DNA of 64,000 bases from the NCBI GenBank assembly GCA_015233565.1, contig JADFXM010000001.1, positions 1 through 64,000 on the forward strand, in the 5' to 3' direction. The DNA is from Candidatus Rifleibacteriota bacterium. GTDB taxonomy: Bacteria; Muiribacteriota; Ozemobacteria; Ozemobacterales; Ozemobacteraceae. Shown here piece by piece: positions 17,669 to 28,027 of this stretch. Position 1 is the first letter of the stretch. Each line of letters starts with the position of its first letter. The notes below the pieces were generated by a model that worked only from the letters and a program-made list of their open reading frames with translations, was not told where the DNA came from and ran no database searches. A program made the position numbers and the translations under genes.

Positions 17669-19138
17669 ATGAAGTCTGTAGCAACGAAAAAAGCTGAGGA
17701 AAAACCTCATACTTACAAAAAAGTTTGCGCCTGGGATGAACTTCCCAAAGAAAATGAAGAAGAACTGGAACTCCAATGTGGACGATACATCGATTTTTTA
17801 AATACCTGCAAAACAGAGCGTGAAACAATCTCTTTTCTTGAAGCAGATGCAAAAAAACGTGGGTTTAAAAACCTTTCCGAATTTTCCGGAAAATTAAAAC
17901 CCGGTTCTAAAGTATACTGGATAACAAAAAATAGGGCTATGGCAATTGCGGTCATCGGAAAAAAACCGATTGCAGATGGCTTGAGAATTGTGGCAGCCCA
18001 TCACGATGTCCCACATCTTGACCTCAAAGCCCTTCCAATTTATGAGAAACATGGTTTGGCATTGCTTCGAACTCATTATTACGGCGGGATAAAGAAATTT
18101 CAATGGGCTGCTATTCCTCTCGCAATCCACGGAATGGCCTGTACTGCCGACGGGAAATTTGTCTCTTTTGCCATAGGAGAAAATGAAAATGACCCAGTTT
18201 TTACTATTACAGATATTGCACCTCACCTTTCAGCCAAAATTCAGAATGACCGCAAAGCGACAGAAGTCCTTAAGGGAGAAGAATTGACCGTTCTGGTCGC
18301 CAGTCGTCCCAAAAAAATTGAGAAAACTGAGAAAACAGATAAAAAAGACAGCCCGCCGGCAGCCAAGGTTGAAGAAAAAATTAAAAGCGTAGTACTTGAT
18401 TATCTTTTCAAAAATTTTGGTTTGATTGAAGAGGATCTTGCCTGGTCTGAAATATCAGTGGTTCCAGCTTTAAAAGCCAGAATCGTAGGTCTGGATTCAA
18501 GCATGATCGGAGCTTTCGGACAAGATGATAAAGCCTGCGTTATGGGAAGCTATGAAGCTATACTATCAGTTAAAACCCCAGTAAATACTGCTGTGGCAAT
18601 GCTGTTCGACAAAGAAGAAATCGGATCAGCCGGAGCAAATGGTGCACAATCAATGATGGTATCTGACTTCTTCCTGAGACTCCTGGAACTGTCAGGAGAA
18701 AACCCTGATTACACAACCATGAGAAAAGCCATTTCCGCAACAATGGTTCTTTCTGCAGACACCAATGCCGCAGTAGAACCTAACTTTGAAGGAGCCTGGG
18801 ACACCAGTAACGCAGGTTTCCTTGGAAGCGGAGTTTGGATTTGCAAATTTACCGGATCCGGAGGAAAATACAACGGCCATGAAGCTGAAATGGAAATGAT
18901 GGCAAAAATCCGGAAAATGCTCATTGCAGAAAAAATACCCTACCAATTCGGTGAAATGGGAAAAGTAGACGAAGGTGGCGGTGGAACCGTTGCCAAATAT
19001 CTGGCAGAACTGAATATGAATGTCCTGGATCTGGATATTCCCCTTTTGGGTCTCCACTCTCCATTTGAAATAATTTCAAAGGTCGATTACCACTATTCAA
19101 TTAACGCCTATAAAGCTTTTTTTGAAAAAGCCATCTGA
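17669..19138 (+). CDS. M18 family aminopeptidase
   Basis: VAAHHDVPHLDLK, GLDSSMIGAFGQDDKACV, DKEEIGSAGANG, LSADTNAAVEPN, LGLHSPFEIISKVDYH. Confidence 0.92.
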   Translation: MKSVATKKAEEKPHTYKKVCAWDELPKENEEELELQCGRYIDFLNTCKTERETISFLEADAKKRGFKNLSEFSGKLKPGSKVYWITKNRAMAIAVIGKKPIADGLRIVAAHHDVPHLDLKALPIYEKHGLALLRTHYYGGIKKFQWAAIPLAIHGMACTADGKFVSFAIGENENDPVFTITDIAPHLSAKIQNDRKATEVLKGEELTVLVASRPKKIEKTEKTDKKDSPPAAKVEEKIKSVVLDYLFKNFGLIEEDLAWSEISVVPALKARIVGLDSSMIGAFGQDDKACVMGSYEAILSVKTPVNTAVAMLFDKEEIGSAGANGAQSMMVSDFFLRLLELSGENPDYTTMRKAISATMVLSADTNAAVEPNFEGAWDTSNAGFLGSGVWICKFTGSGGKYNGHEAEMEMMAKIRKMLIAEKIPYQFGEMGKVDEGGGGTVAKYLAELNMNVLDLDIPLLGLHSPFEIISKVDYHYSINAYKAFFEKAI

Positions 19139-19150
19139 CTTATAATAATC

Positions 19151-19186
19151 AGGATGAAACTGATACAGACGTTTCAGTTTCATCCT
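19151..19186. repeat. Perfect 13-bp inverted repeat (hairpin) between aminopeptidase and holA-like genes
   Basis: AGGATGAAACTGA-tacagacgtt-TCAGTTTCATCCT; no T tract. Confidence 0.8.
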
Positions 19187-19219
19187 TGGGTAGAAATTGA
19201 GAGTGTAGCAAAAAAATAA

Positions 19220-20380
19220 ATGGATATTCCAACGTTCGAAGTACTATTAAAGAAACGTGGTTTAACCAAGCGTTTATTTGTTTTCGCCGGCCGGGAAGAT
19301 TTTTTGAAAGAGAGAATGTGCGAGAAAATAGCAGAAACTCTCGTTAACTCAGATGAACGCAGTGAAAATGTCTTCCGATTCGATTTCTCCAAAAATGACT
19401 CTGATGATTTTTTCAGCAAACTTGATGGTTTCTGTTTTTCATCAGATCCGCGACTGTTCTTCTTTTCAAATTTCGACTCTTTGAGTACCACCAATCGTAA
19501 AAAAATTTATTCAACTATTACATCATCCTATTTCCCCCAAGACATTTTTTTGGTACTGATGATTTCGAATCAACCTATTTCTATGGAAGCAACTCGCGCT
19601 TTAGGTGAATTATCTGAAAAACTGGACTTCTGGGCCCCATTTGCTAATCAATTTCCCTCCTGGGTTCAAAAAACTGCTGGAGAATTTGAAGCAAGAATTA
19701 CCCCCGGAGCATGCAATTTACTGATTCAAAAAATCGGCGAAAATTTACGCCTTATTTTTCAGGAAGTCAAAAAACTTGCTCTTTCGGCAGGAAAAGGCGG
19801 AATAATTTCAGAAAAAATGGTTGAAACTGGAGTTTCCTATTTAAAGGAAGACAACATTTTCGACCTTTTGACTGCAATCGGAAAAAGAGAATTATCCAGT
19901 TCATTAAAAATAATGGAAAACCTTTACTCCAGGGGTGAACCGATTCAGAAAACCTGGTTCATGATTCAAAAAACACTACGCGATTTCAGGTTGTTTCACG
20001 ATCTAAGCTTTGACCGCCCTGATCTTTTTGGGGAAATTTCCACTTCTATGAAACGCCTACTGTCAATCCATGGTAAAACAGATTTCAAGGCAAATCAGGA
20101 GCGTAAGAACATTATTTCTGAAATTCAGGGATCAACAATGAGTTTCCCTGATTTAATCCGAGAAGTCTTTTCTATGGAAAACCCTAATGTGGTTTCAAAC
20201 CTATCCTTGGCATTAAACTTCAGCCATTCTGAACTTCGCGATTTATGGCCACGGCTACTCGAAATGGATGCATCCATGAAGACTTCCATCCCATCACAAA
20301 TATTGGCGATTCAGGAATTTTTGATCGAAGTAATCAACCCGAAATTGCGAAAACAAAGTCTTTATCAAGTTAAAAACTGA
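19220..20380 (+). CDS. holA: Probable DNA polymerase III delta subunit
   Basis: Overall HolA-like layout (RLFVFAGREDFLKERM N-terminus, QKIGENLRLIFQEVKKLAL, LTAIGKRELSSSLKIMENLY). Confidence 0.7.
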   Translation: MDIPTFEVLLKKRGLTKRLFVFAGREDFLKERMCEKIAETLVNSDERSENVFRFDFSKNDSDDFFSKLDGFCFSSDPRLFFFSNFDSLSTTNRKKIYSTITSSYFPQDIFLVLMISNQPISMEATRALGELSEKLDFWAPFANQFPSWVQKTAGEFEARITPGACNLLIQKIGENLRLIFQEVKKLALSAGKGGIISEKMVETGVSYLKEDNIFDLLTAIGKRELSSSLKIMENLYSRGEPIQKTWFMIQKTLRDFRLFHDLSFDRPDLFGEISTSMKRLLSIHGKTDFKANQERKNIISEIQGSTMSFPDLIREVFSMENPNVVSNLSLALNFSHSELRDLWPRLLEMDASMKTSIPSQILAIQEFLIEVINPKLRKQSLYQVKN

Positions 20381-22376
20381 TGTCACCGCTGGGAGGAGCT
20401 TGTCGATCGATTCCCCAAACATCGTCGGGAGAAGGAAAGGCAACTCTCAACCGATAGTCAGTTTTCCCCCCGCCTGAGTCTTTCATAAAAACCGGTTGAT
20501 CCGAAATGGAACCTGGAAGAGAGGCACAACCCACGTAAGCACCTCCAGACGGAAATCCTATCACATCATTAGGACCAAATTGAGGCAGTGGTTCCGTACC
20601 AGTCAAATGCTCTATCCCCTTAATCCCCTGCCCAGTTAAACTAAGTGTTGAAACCAGGATATTCTTTTCAATTTTGGGATTGTTTTGGTCAATTCTAATT
20701 CCATATGGAGAATCAAAAGTGTTTTTGAAAATTGTTCCTGACTGTGCAAGAATATGAATTCCAAGCCCGATTGGTGAAACGAAAAGGTTGTTTTCCAGAT
20801 CGCATTCTCCTGAACCCTCATTTAGATATGTTCCATATTCCGTGAAACTGATAAAATCACACCCTTTGATGGAAACAAAATTATTTCCAATGCTGGTAAT
20901 GCATCTTCCACAGTGGATAAAAGCCGAATTTCCAATTGAAAATGAAGCGTTCTGAGTCAATTCTATCCCGTCCTGACAAAGTGATACTGTTAGACTTGAA
21001 ACCAAAAGGTTGGTTGTCTGGCTGGCAATCAATCCTTGTACACAGTTCAAAATATGAAGATTAGAAAAGAAACCTGTGGTTTTGTAAAGAGAAAGCCCCT
21101 TTGCAGCATAGGCGATTGTAACATTATCAAGAAGATTCACGTTCGGAGGAGTATCGAGAAAGCTAATTCCACCCCAATTTCCTGATGAGGGAGTTGGATT
21201 TTGAGATGTAAAAACTATTGGCGCGTAGTTTCCGGCACTTGCAATCATACAACCTTGAACGCGTATCTCAACCTTACTTTTGTCTCCCCTCTTAAGTGCA
21301 TCATAATCGGCCATCCTTATTTCCACTCCCGGATCGATGGTTAACTTTCCACCGAAAAGAATGTCGAGATCACCGGCAAGAACATAGGGACTGTTGGCTC
21401 TTGTCCAGTTTATTTCTCCGGTAAGGTCTCCAGGAATTACCATGGAAACTATCTCGGAGGCACTTCCTTCATTTCCAGCCTGGTCAACTGCCGTAATCCT
21501 GTAATAGTATTTTTTCCCTGTCATCGCTGAGGCATCGATGTATCGCTCATTTCCTTTGGGAATCATTACCCCAGAAATTTCCGCAAAACCCAAATTTGGC
21601 AACTCACTTCGATAAATTTTGTAACCTTTCAAATCTGATTCGGTATTTGGCAACCAAAAAATCGTGACTTGATTAGGTTGTTCGGTCAACGCAATGCCTG
21701 GTGCCTTTGGTGAATCAGGAGGAGTCGAATCTTCAAGCACTGAAGGGGTATTAAAAGTATTTGTAACAGAAGTTTCAGTCGGATAATTTTGTCTTGATGC
21801 AATTATTCTGAAAGAATACAACGTTTCAGATTTCAACCCGTCCAATACGAGTGAATGAACAGTTGCGTAGGAGTCTTGAGTCTCCTTTACCGTTCTTCCA
21901 AAATAACTTCCTTCACCAAATTCAATCTTTCCATTGGTGAATTCAGTCGTCTTCCAAGTAATGGTTGCATCGGAAGCGCTTACCTTTTGAGCTTTAATTT
22001 CCAAGAAATCAAATGAAGCTGTTTCGATAATAACTTTTCTGACATCAGTTATTGTATTGGAATAAACAGGTGCAGCAAACTGTGAAGTTCGATATCCCTG
22101 CTTCTTGACAAGGAAAGAATTACTTCCAAACTCCACACCCTCGATTAGAAAAGTTCCACTTGCATCAGTCAGAGACCACCTTTTGTCATCCTGGCTCCAA
22201 TATACAAGAGCACCCGAAACAGGACTTCCTGATTTATCAAACACTTCCCCTGTAATTCCTCCTTCACGAGGTATTACATTATTTGTTGGAGCAGCACACC
22301 CAATCATCGTCAGTAAAACTATTCCAATGATAAGGAATGATTGTAAATAGGATTCATAAGTCTGGAAAATTTTCAT
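20370..22376 (-). CDS. Lipoprotein with carboxypeptidase-regulatory-like, FN3 and parallel beta-helix regions
   Basis: Lipobox LLTMIGC; GEVFDKSGSPVSGALVYW; FN3 VTIFWLPNTESDLKGYKIYRSE; right-handed beta-helix-like C-terminal half. Confidence 0.8.
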   Translation of the reverse strand: MKIFQTYESYLQSFLIIGIVLLTMIGCAAPTNNVIPREGGITGEVFDKSGSPVSGALVYWSQDDKRWSLTDASGTFLIEGVEFGSNSFLVKKQGYRTSQFAAPVYSNTITDVRKVIIETASFDFLEIKAQKVSASDATITWKTTEFTNGKIEFGEGSYFGRTVKETQDSYATVHSLVLDGLKSETLYSFRIIASRQNYPTETSVTNTFNTPSVLEDSTPPDSPKAPGIALTEQPNQVTIFWLPNTESDLKGYKIYRSELPNLGFAEISGVMIPKGNERYIDASAMTGKKYYYRITAVDQAGNEGSASEIVSMVIPGDLTGEINWTRANSPYVLAGDLDILFGGKLTIDPGVEIRMADYDALKRGDKSKVEIRVQGCMIASAGNYAPIVFTSQNPTPSSGNWGGISFLDTPPNVNLLDNVTIAYAAKGLSLYKTTGFFSNLHILNCVQGLIASQTTNLLVSSLTVSLCQDGIELTQNASFSIGNSAFIHCGRCITSIGNNFVSIKGCDFISFTEYGTYLNEGSGECDLENNLFVSPIGLGIHILAQSGTIFKNTFDSPYGIRIDQNNPKIEKNILVSTLSLTGQGIKGIEHLTGTEPLPQFGPNDVIGFPSGGAYVGCASLPGSISDQPVFMKDSGGGKTDYRLRVAFPSPDDVWGIDRQAPPSGDISF

Positions 22377-24943
22377 TTTAGCCTTGCTAGGGCTTCCTCA
22401 ATGAATTTTGCAATTCTGCTTCCCTTCGGGGCGTGCTCTTTAGCTTTTTGATAGCAAGCCCTCGCCTCCGGGGAAAGATTTTTTTCCTCGTACGCAAGCC
22501 CCAAATTGAAGCAGGTATAAGCATCTTCAGGATTAATATTCACAACTTTCACAAAAGCTTCGATGGCCATGTCAAAGTTTTTTTCATCCATATAGGCCAT
22601 TCCAAGATTGTACAAAGCATAAGTGTCTTCGGGGTTAATTTCAATCGCCCGTTGAAAAGCACCAATGGATTCGTTAAGTTGTCCTTGTTCATAAAAAGAC
22701 ATTCCAAGATGCGAAAAAGAGTAAGGATCATCGGAATCCAATTCGATTGCTCTTCCAAAGGCTTTTATAGCCATTGTCAACCGTCCGGAATTTTTGTACA
22801 ATACACCCAAACTATACAGGGAAAATGCATCGTCCGGGTTAAGCTCAGTTGCTTTTTGAAAAGCCTCTTCAGCTTTTTCAAGATTTCCTAAAGTCCTGTA
22901 AATACTCCCCAGAAGATAATAAGCATAGAAATTCTTTTCGTCAAGCCTCAAAGCCATTTGAGTACAAGAAAGTGCTTTATCAAGTTGATTTAAATTTTTA
23001 TAAACTGCACCAAGATTTATCAGAGTTTGATTATGGTCTTCACGTATAGCGAGAAGTGCTTCAAAAACATCCCTTGCTTCTTCCATCATTCCATTGTTTT
23101 TATAAATCAACCCAAGCAAATACCGACTATCAGTGTCCTCAGGACAAAGTTTGATGGTTTTCTTTATCGCAATAAGAGCTTCTTCAAGCATTCCGCGATT
23201 AAGATAAGCTTGTCCAAGATGGAAGAATGCTTCTTTGAACTCAGGGTCCAAATCGATTGTTCGACGCCACTCTCTAATTGCATCCTCTGATTTTCCTGTG
23301 GATTTATAAGCAATTCCAAGCTGCAAATGAGCATGTGAGAAGTCAGGATCAATTGCAACAGCTTTTTCCCATTCCCGAATCGCTTCATCCAGAATTCCCT
23401 TTTCTTTATATGCAAGCCCCAAACGATAATGTCCACCCGCATTCTCCGGGTTAATGGCCACTGACCGTTTCCACCTGGCAAGATTCGGATCATCAATCCC
23501 CTTGATTCGATAAATTACTTCAAGGTTGTAATGCGCAAATGAATCACTCGGATTCAAGGACAGAACTTTTTTATATTCAAGAATTGCTTCGTCATACAAC
23601 TCGGTGTTTTTGTAAGCAGAGGCGAGCTTATAATGTAAATCAGGATTGTTTGGATTGTTAAGAACCTCTGTTTTGAACCTTTCGATCATCATTTCCATTT
23701 CAGAACGGTTTCTAAAAACTGGGACTTTTTCTGATACTTCATGCTCATGAACTTTTTTTCGAATCTCAGAAGCTTTACGCCAATTCGTTACCGCAAGGTC
23801 ACACTGTCCCTTGACGTCATAAATCTCTCCTAAAACCTCATGCGCTCGAGCCAGATTGGGATCAAGAAATAGTGCTCTTTTTAATTCTCCCACAGCCTCG
23901 TCCAACATTCCCTTGTCCTTGAAGGCCAATCCAAGGTTCAAATGTAATTCCGCATCATTTGGATTAATTCCATTCTCCAACCGAAATTCTTCAATTGCCT
24001 TAAGGGTCTCTCCCTTTTTTCGGTAAACGGAACCAATAAGAAAATGGATACGTGGATATTTGGGGTCAATTTTCAAAGCTTTGCGAAATTCAGAAAGAGC
24101 GGCATCGTCCATTGATTTTTTTTGCAAGGCCTGCCCCAGAACAACTCGCGCTTCAATTAGATCAGGGTTAATATCCAATACCCTTTTTAGTGCTTCAATA
24201 GACTCATCGTATCTTTTCCCAAGAAAATGTGCCATTCCCAAATTAAGATATGCGAAGGCATTATCTGGATTGAGGCTGATTGATTTTCTCAATGAAGCAA
24301 CCGCTTCATCAAATAAATGAAGCTCTACAAATCCCCTTCCAAGCTGGCAATAAGCAAATGAATCCTGAGAATTCAAAAGAACCGCTTTTTTAAATTCTAC
24401 AATAGCCTTTTTTGGCTTTCCGATTTCGAGGAAAACCGAACCAAGCGCAAAATGCGCGAAGGCATAATCATGATTAATATCAATCGCATTTCTCAATCTG
24501 ACAATAGCTTCATCAAATAATTTTTTTAGTTTATAAATCAACCCAAGTTGAAGATGCGAAAATGCAAAATCTGATTTTAAACTGATAGCTTTTTTAAATC
24601 GAATTATCGCTTCATCAAGCATTCCCTTACTTTTATAGATTACTCCCAAATTGGCGTAAGGAAACGCATAATTATTATTGTACATTATCGCTTTTTTAAA
24701 TTCAGTTATTGCTTCATTGATCATTCCCTTGTTCTTAAACAACAATCCAAGAAAATTGTGAGAATAAGCATCTTTGGGATTTATCGCAATCGCGTCATTG
24801 TACACCTTAATTGCTTCATCTATTTCTCCCTGCATTTCAAGAGCTCTTCCGAGTTGATAATAAGCAAAGAAATCTCTTGGATTGGCACTTATTCTTTTTT
24901 TACAGTCGTTTACCGCTAATTCCAGTTTTTTTTCCATTCTCAA
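22373..24943 (-). CDS. TPR-repeat protein made almost entirely of tandem TPRs
   Basis: 856 aa of 34-aa repeats of type A.YNLG..Y...G..DEAI..F.KA..INP; 4-nt overlap with the downstream lipoprotein gene. Confidence 0.95.
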   Translation of the reverse strand: MRMEKKLELAVNDCKKRISANPRDFFAYYQLGRALEMQGEIDEAIKVYNDAIAINPKDAYSHNFLGLLFKNKGMINEAITEFKKAIMYNNNYAFPYANLGVIYKSKGMLDEAIIRFKKAISLKSDFAFSHLQLGLIYKLKKLFDEAIVRLRNAIDINHDYAFAHFALGSVFLEIGKPKKAIVEFKKAVLLNSQDSFAYCQLGRGFVELHLFDEAVASLRKSISLNPDNAFAYLNLGMAHFLGKRYDESIEALKRVLDINPDLIEARVVLGQALQKKSMDDAALSEFRKALKIDPKYPRIHFLIGSVYRKKGETLKAIEEFRLENGINPNDAELHLNLGLAFKDKGMLDEAVGELKRALFLDPNLARAHEVLGEIYDVKGQCDLAVTNWRKASEIRKKVHEHEVSEKVPVFRNRSEMEMMIERFKTEVLNNPNNPDLHYKLASAYKNTELYDEAILEYKKVLSLNPSDSFAHYNLEVIYRIKGIDDPNLARWKRSVAINPENAGGHYRLGLAYKEKGILDEAIREWEKAVAIDPDFSHAHLQLGIAYKSTGKSEDAIREWRRTIDLDPEFKEAFFHLGQAYLNRGMLEEALIAIKKTIKLCPEDTDSRYLLGLIYKNNGMMEEARDVFEALLAIREDHNQTLINLGAVYKNLNQLDKALSCTQMALRLDEKNFYAYYLLGSIYRTLGNLEKAEEAFQKATELNPDDAFSLYSLGVLYKNSGRLTMAIKAFGRAIELDSDDPYSFSHLGMSFYEQGQLNESIGAFQRAIEINPEDTYALYNLGMAYMDEKNFDMAIEAFVKVVNINPEDAYTCFNLGLAYEEKNLSPEARACYQKAKEHAPKGSRIAKFIEEALARLK

Positions 24944-24957
24944 TTTTCTCCAAAGCT

Positions 24958-25401
24958 TCAGGGAATCCAGGGCAAGGATTTATAGGTTTCAATCGTTTCC
25001 CCACGGAGCAGTTTGATAAACTCATCTCCAAAATTAGGATAGACAGGAACTTTCAAAGCTTCATCCGCCGAAAAGAAATCAATTCCTTTGAGTCGGGAAT
25101 CACAACCAGCTGAAAGCTTGGAAAAATCAGGATCAATAGTCTCAAAAATAGGGAATTGAATATGTCTTTGAGCTTTTTCATCCATGCTTTCACGCAAACC
25201 AATGAAACGAAATCCTTTTGCAGTAACACCTGTTTCTTCCAGTAATTCACGAGCCGCCGCCTTAAAAAGGTCTTCAAACGGCTCCTGTCCTCCGCCGGGT
25301 AAAAGCCAATATGTCCGACCATCCTTCACATGCCGAACAAATAAAAAAGAATTCTGATCTTTTTTTACTATCAACGTCGGACGAATTCTAATAGTTGTCA
25401 T
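24958..25401 (-). CDS. NUDIX hydrolase
   Basis: Nudix box GGGQEPFEDLFKAAARELLEETGV. Confidence 0.95.
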   Translation of the reverse strand: MTTIRIRPTLIVKKDQNSFLFVRHVKDGRTYWLLPGGGQEPFEDLFKAAARELLEETGVTAKGFRFIGLRESMDEKAQRHIQFPIFETIDPDFSKLSAGCDSRLKGIDFFSADEALKVPVYPNFGDEFIKLLRGETIETYKSLPWIP

Positions 25402-25641
25402 TTTCCCGCCAATTCAATGTTTTAATTTTTCACTCCCGCCAAAAGACTGCTTTTTATCTTTCTTCCACAACTCTCAACGTTTTCTATTATTTGATCATTT
25501 ATCCAAATCAATTAATCAGAAACAAACAATAATCATAAATAAAAGCTTTTCTTTAGGTAGTGAAAACTTACCCAATATTCAAGTCTTTCTCTCAAGTATC
25601 GACAAAAGAGAAAAATTTAAAAAGAGTGGGATTATTTTATT

Positions 25642-26697
25642 TTATCGCAGTTGACTTTTTTTTCTAAGTACCGGTTCGATATTAGCTTTTGAAAAAATTT
25701 GTTCCGCTTTTTCTTCCATTCCCTTGGGGACATAGAGGGAGCGTTTTGAGGCTGGATTGGCGATGTCAATCGGAGTTATCGTAAATTCAATATTTTCTTC
25801 CACCAGTAGACTTATTGCTTTCAGAAGATCATGCGGAGTGGAAAAGAAATATTGAAAATTCTCAAAACTTTGAACGCATTTTCGATAAAAATATTCCCCC
25901 ATCGCAAATTCGCGAATGAACTGGCGGTTTTCCCCCCAATGAAGAGTTTCAGTTGACCCCGGAATGAAGATCCCGCCATTTTTAAGCCCGTTAAAGAATC
26001 TCTCAGTCAGATGTTTTTTTGTTTCCTCATTGAAATATATCATTGTGTTTCTGCAAAATATTATATCGAAACTAATATCTATCCATTTGGAGTCAAGTAA
26101 ATTTCTTAATTCAAAGCTTACCATTTGAGAAAGTTCCGGCTTAACTTTGAAAAAACCGGGTGAAGAAGGGATAAAAAAAGCAGCCAACAGTCTTTGTGGA
26201 ACTAATCGAATCTCAGTAGAGGAATAAATTCCCTCTTTTGCTTTGGATATGGCATAGGGGGAAATATCGCTCCCAATAATTTTTACGTTTACATTAGGGT
26301 GGGAAGTCATCATTTCACGGGCAACAATCGCAATGGAATATGCCTCTGCACCGATGGAACAACCTGCTGACCAGATATAAATCTCTTTTGAAGGCCTTTT
26401 GTCGAAATCCCTTATGGATGGAAAAATAACTTCTCGAAGTATTTCAAAATGCTTGGGATGTCTGAAAAACCATGTCTCATTTGTGGTTAGCACTGCAAGT
26501 AGTTCATTTTTGAACGACTGATCGGCCTGAACCGTCTTGATGAAATCATTAAGATCAAAACTATTTATTTTGGAAAAAAGCGGCAGAATACGATTTTCCA
26601 AAAAACTGAATTTTCCAGTTTCAAAGAAAAGGCCAAACTCCCGGGAAATAAATTCCCTGAGTTGATGATAATCTATTTTAAGAGATCTTTCGTCCAT
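25642..26697 (-). CDS. cheR: CheR-type protein-glutamate O-methyltransferase
   Basis: TTNETWFFRHPKHFEIL, WSAGCSIGAEAYSIAI, IIFCRNTMIYFNEETKK, GGIFIPGSTETLHW. Confidence 0.92.
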   Translation of the reverse strand: MDERSLKIDYHQLREFISREFGLFFETGKFSFLENRILPLFSKINSFDLNDFIKTVQADQSFKNELLAVLTTNETWFFRHPKHFEILREVIFPSIRDFDKRPSKEIYIWSAGCSIGAEAYSIAIVAREMMTSHPNVNVKIIGSDISPYAISKAKEGIYSSTEIRLVPQRLLAAFFIPSSPGFFKVKPELSQMVSFELRNLLDSKWIDISFDIIFCRNTMIYFNEETKKHLTERFFNGLKNGGIFIPGSTETLHWGENRQFIREFAMGEYFYRKCVQSFENFQYFFSTPHDLLKAISLLVEENIEFTITPIDIANPASKRSLYVPKGMEEKAEQIFSKANIEPVLRKKSQLR

Positions 26698-26764
26698 TTT
26701 TTAACGATGCTTTCCAGTTAGAAAATTTATGGATCCCAGGAAAAATGGACACTTTTTAAATTTT

Positions 26765-28024
26765 CTAGCTCTGGTTGTCAATACGAAACGAAGAAACCAT
26801 TGAAAGGATTTTTCGTGGAAGTTCCACGCTTATCTTGACACCATTTTCACTCCATTCCTGAGATTTGACTATCCCAATTGAAAGAATTTGTTTGCAAATT
26901 GGCGAATTTCCCGGAATCAGGAGTTCAACCAATTGGTATTCTCTCTTCATGATTTCGTCAAATTTGAAGAGCAAATCTCCAAGCCCAATTTTTTCTTTGG
27001 CCGAAATATAAATCCCTTCCGGGTATTTGGTTTTGAAAATATTGATTGTTTCAGGAGCTGACTTATCAGTTTTGTTGAAAACCAGGATGATTTCTTTTTC
27101 AAGAGCTTCTATTTGTAAAAGCACATCACGGACGACAGCGATCCTGTTTTCGGTGTCAGAGGAGGAAATATCACTCACAAGAATAACCACCTGGGAATTG
27201 ATAACATCTTCAAGAGTTGCTCTGAAAGCTTTTACAAGATTGTGCGGAAGTTTTTTTATGAAGCCAACTGTGTCCGAAAGAACGCAAAATCTTCCACTGG
27301 GTAAATTTACTCTTCTGGCTGTTGGATCGAGGGTTGTAAAAAGCCCGTCGTTAACAGTTACTTCACTCCCGCAAAGAGAGTTTAAAAGAGTTGATTTTCC
27401 AGCGTTAGTATATCCAACAAGTGCAAAAAGCGGCGCAAGATTTTCGATTCTCTTTTGTCTTAATAATCTACGATTTTCTACAACTTTTTCAAGTTCCCGC
27501 TTCAATCTGACAATTTTGAATTTTAAAACTCTCCGATCTGCTTCAATCTTGGTTTCGCCGGGCCCCTTGAGACCTATTCCTCCTCTTTGCCTGGAAAGTG
27601 CTGAGTACCCTCCAGCCAAGCGAAGGAGTTGATACTGCATTCTGGCCAGTTCAACTTGCATTTTTCCTTCACGACTTGAAGCCACATTTGCGAAGATTTC
27701 CAGGATAACTCCTGTGCGATCAGAAACCGTTGTTTCCGTTCCTTCTTCTAACTTTCTTACTTGAAGTGCAGACAATTCATCATCAGCGACTATATGGTCA
27801 ACATCTGCTTCTTCAACAAAACGTTTCAGTTCCTGGATTTTTCCATCTCCAAAATAAGAAACTCTGTCAAATCGAGGACGTTTTTGTACAATGCTCGAAA
27901 CCACGGAATAAGCTGCCGTTCTCAAAAGTTCCCGAAGCTCATCCAGATTTGCCTGAATCTCTTCATCAGTCTGTTCGGGCGTCTGGACCGCAATTATTAC
28001 AACTGTTCCTTTGATTTCAGTCAT
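26765..28024 (-). CDS. hflX: GTPase HflX
   Basis: GLKGPGETKIEADRR, LVGYTNAGKSTLLNSL, FTTLDPTAR, DTVGFIKKLPHNLVKAFRATLE. Confidence 0.97.
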   Translation of the reverse strand: MTEIKGTVVIIAVQTPEQTDEEIQANLDELRELLRTAAYSVVSSIVQKRPRFDRVSYFGDGKIQELKRFVEEADVDHIVADDELSALQVRKLEEGTETTVSDRTGVILEIFANVASSREGKMQVELARMQYQLLRLAGGYSALSRQRGGIGLKGPGETKIEADRRVLKFKIVRLKRELEKVVENRRLLRQKRIENLAPLFALVGYTNAGKSTLLNSLCGSEVTVNDGLFTTLDPTARRVNLPSGRFCVLSDTVGFIKKLPHNLVKAFRATLEDVINSQVVILVSDISSSDTENRIAVVRDVLLQIEALEKEIILVFNKTDKSAPETINIFKTKYPEGIYISAKEKIGLGDLLFKFDEIMKREYQLVELLIPGNSPICKQILSIGIVKSQEWSENGVKISVELPRKILSMVSSFRIDNQS

Positions 28025-28027
28025 AGA

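Noticed and set aside
27027-27632. 201-aa plus-strand ORF opposite hflX
   Set aside because: Antisense frame of a conserved GTPase gene; composition shadows the real frame
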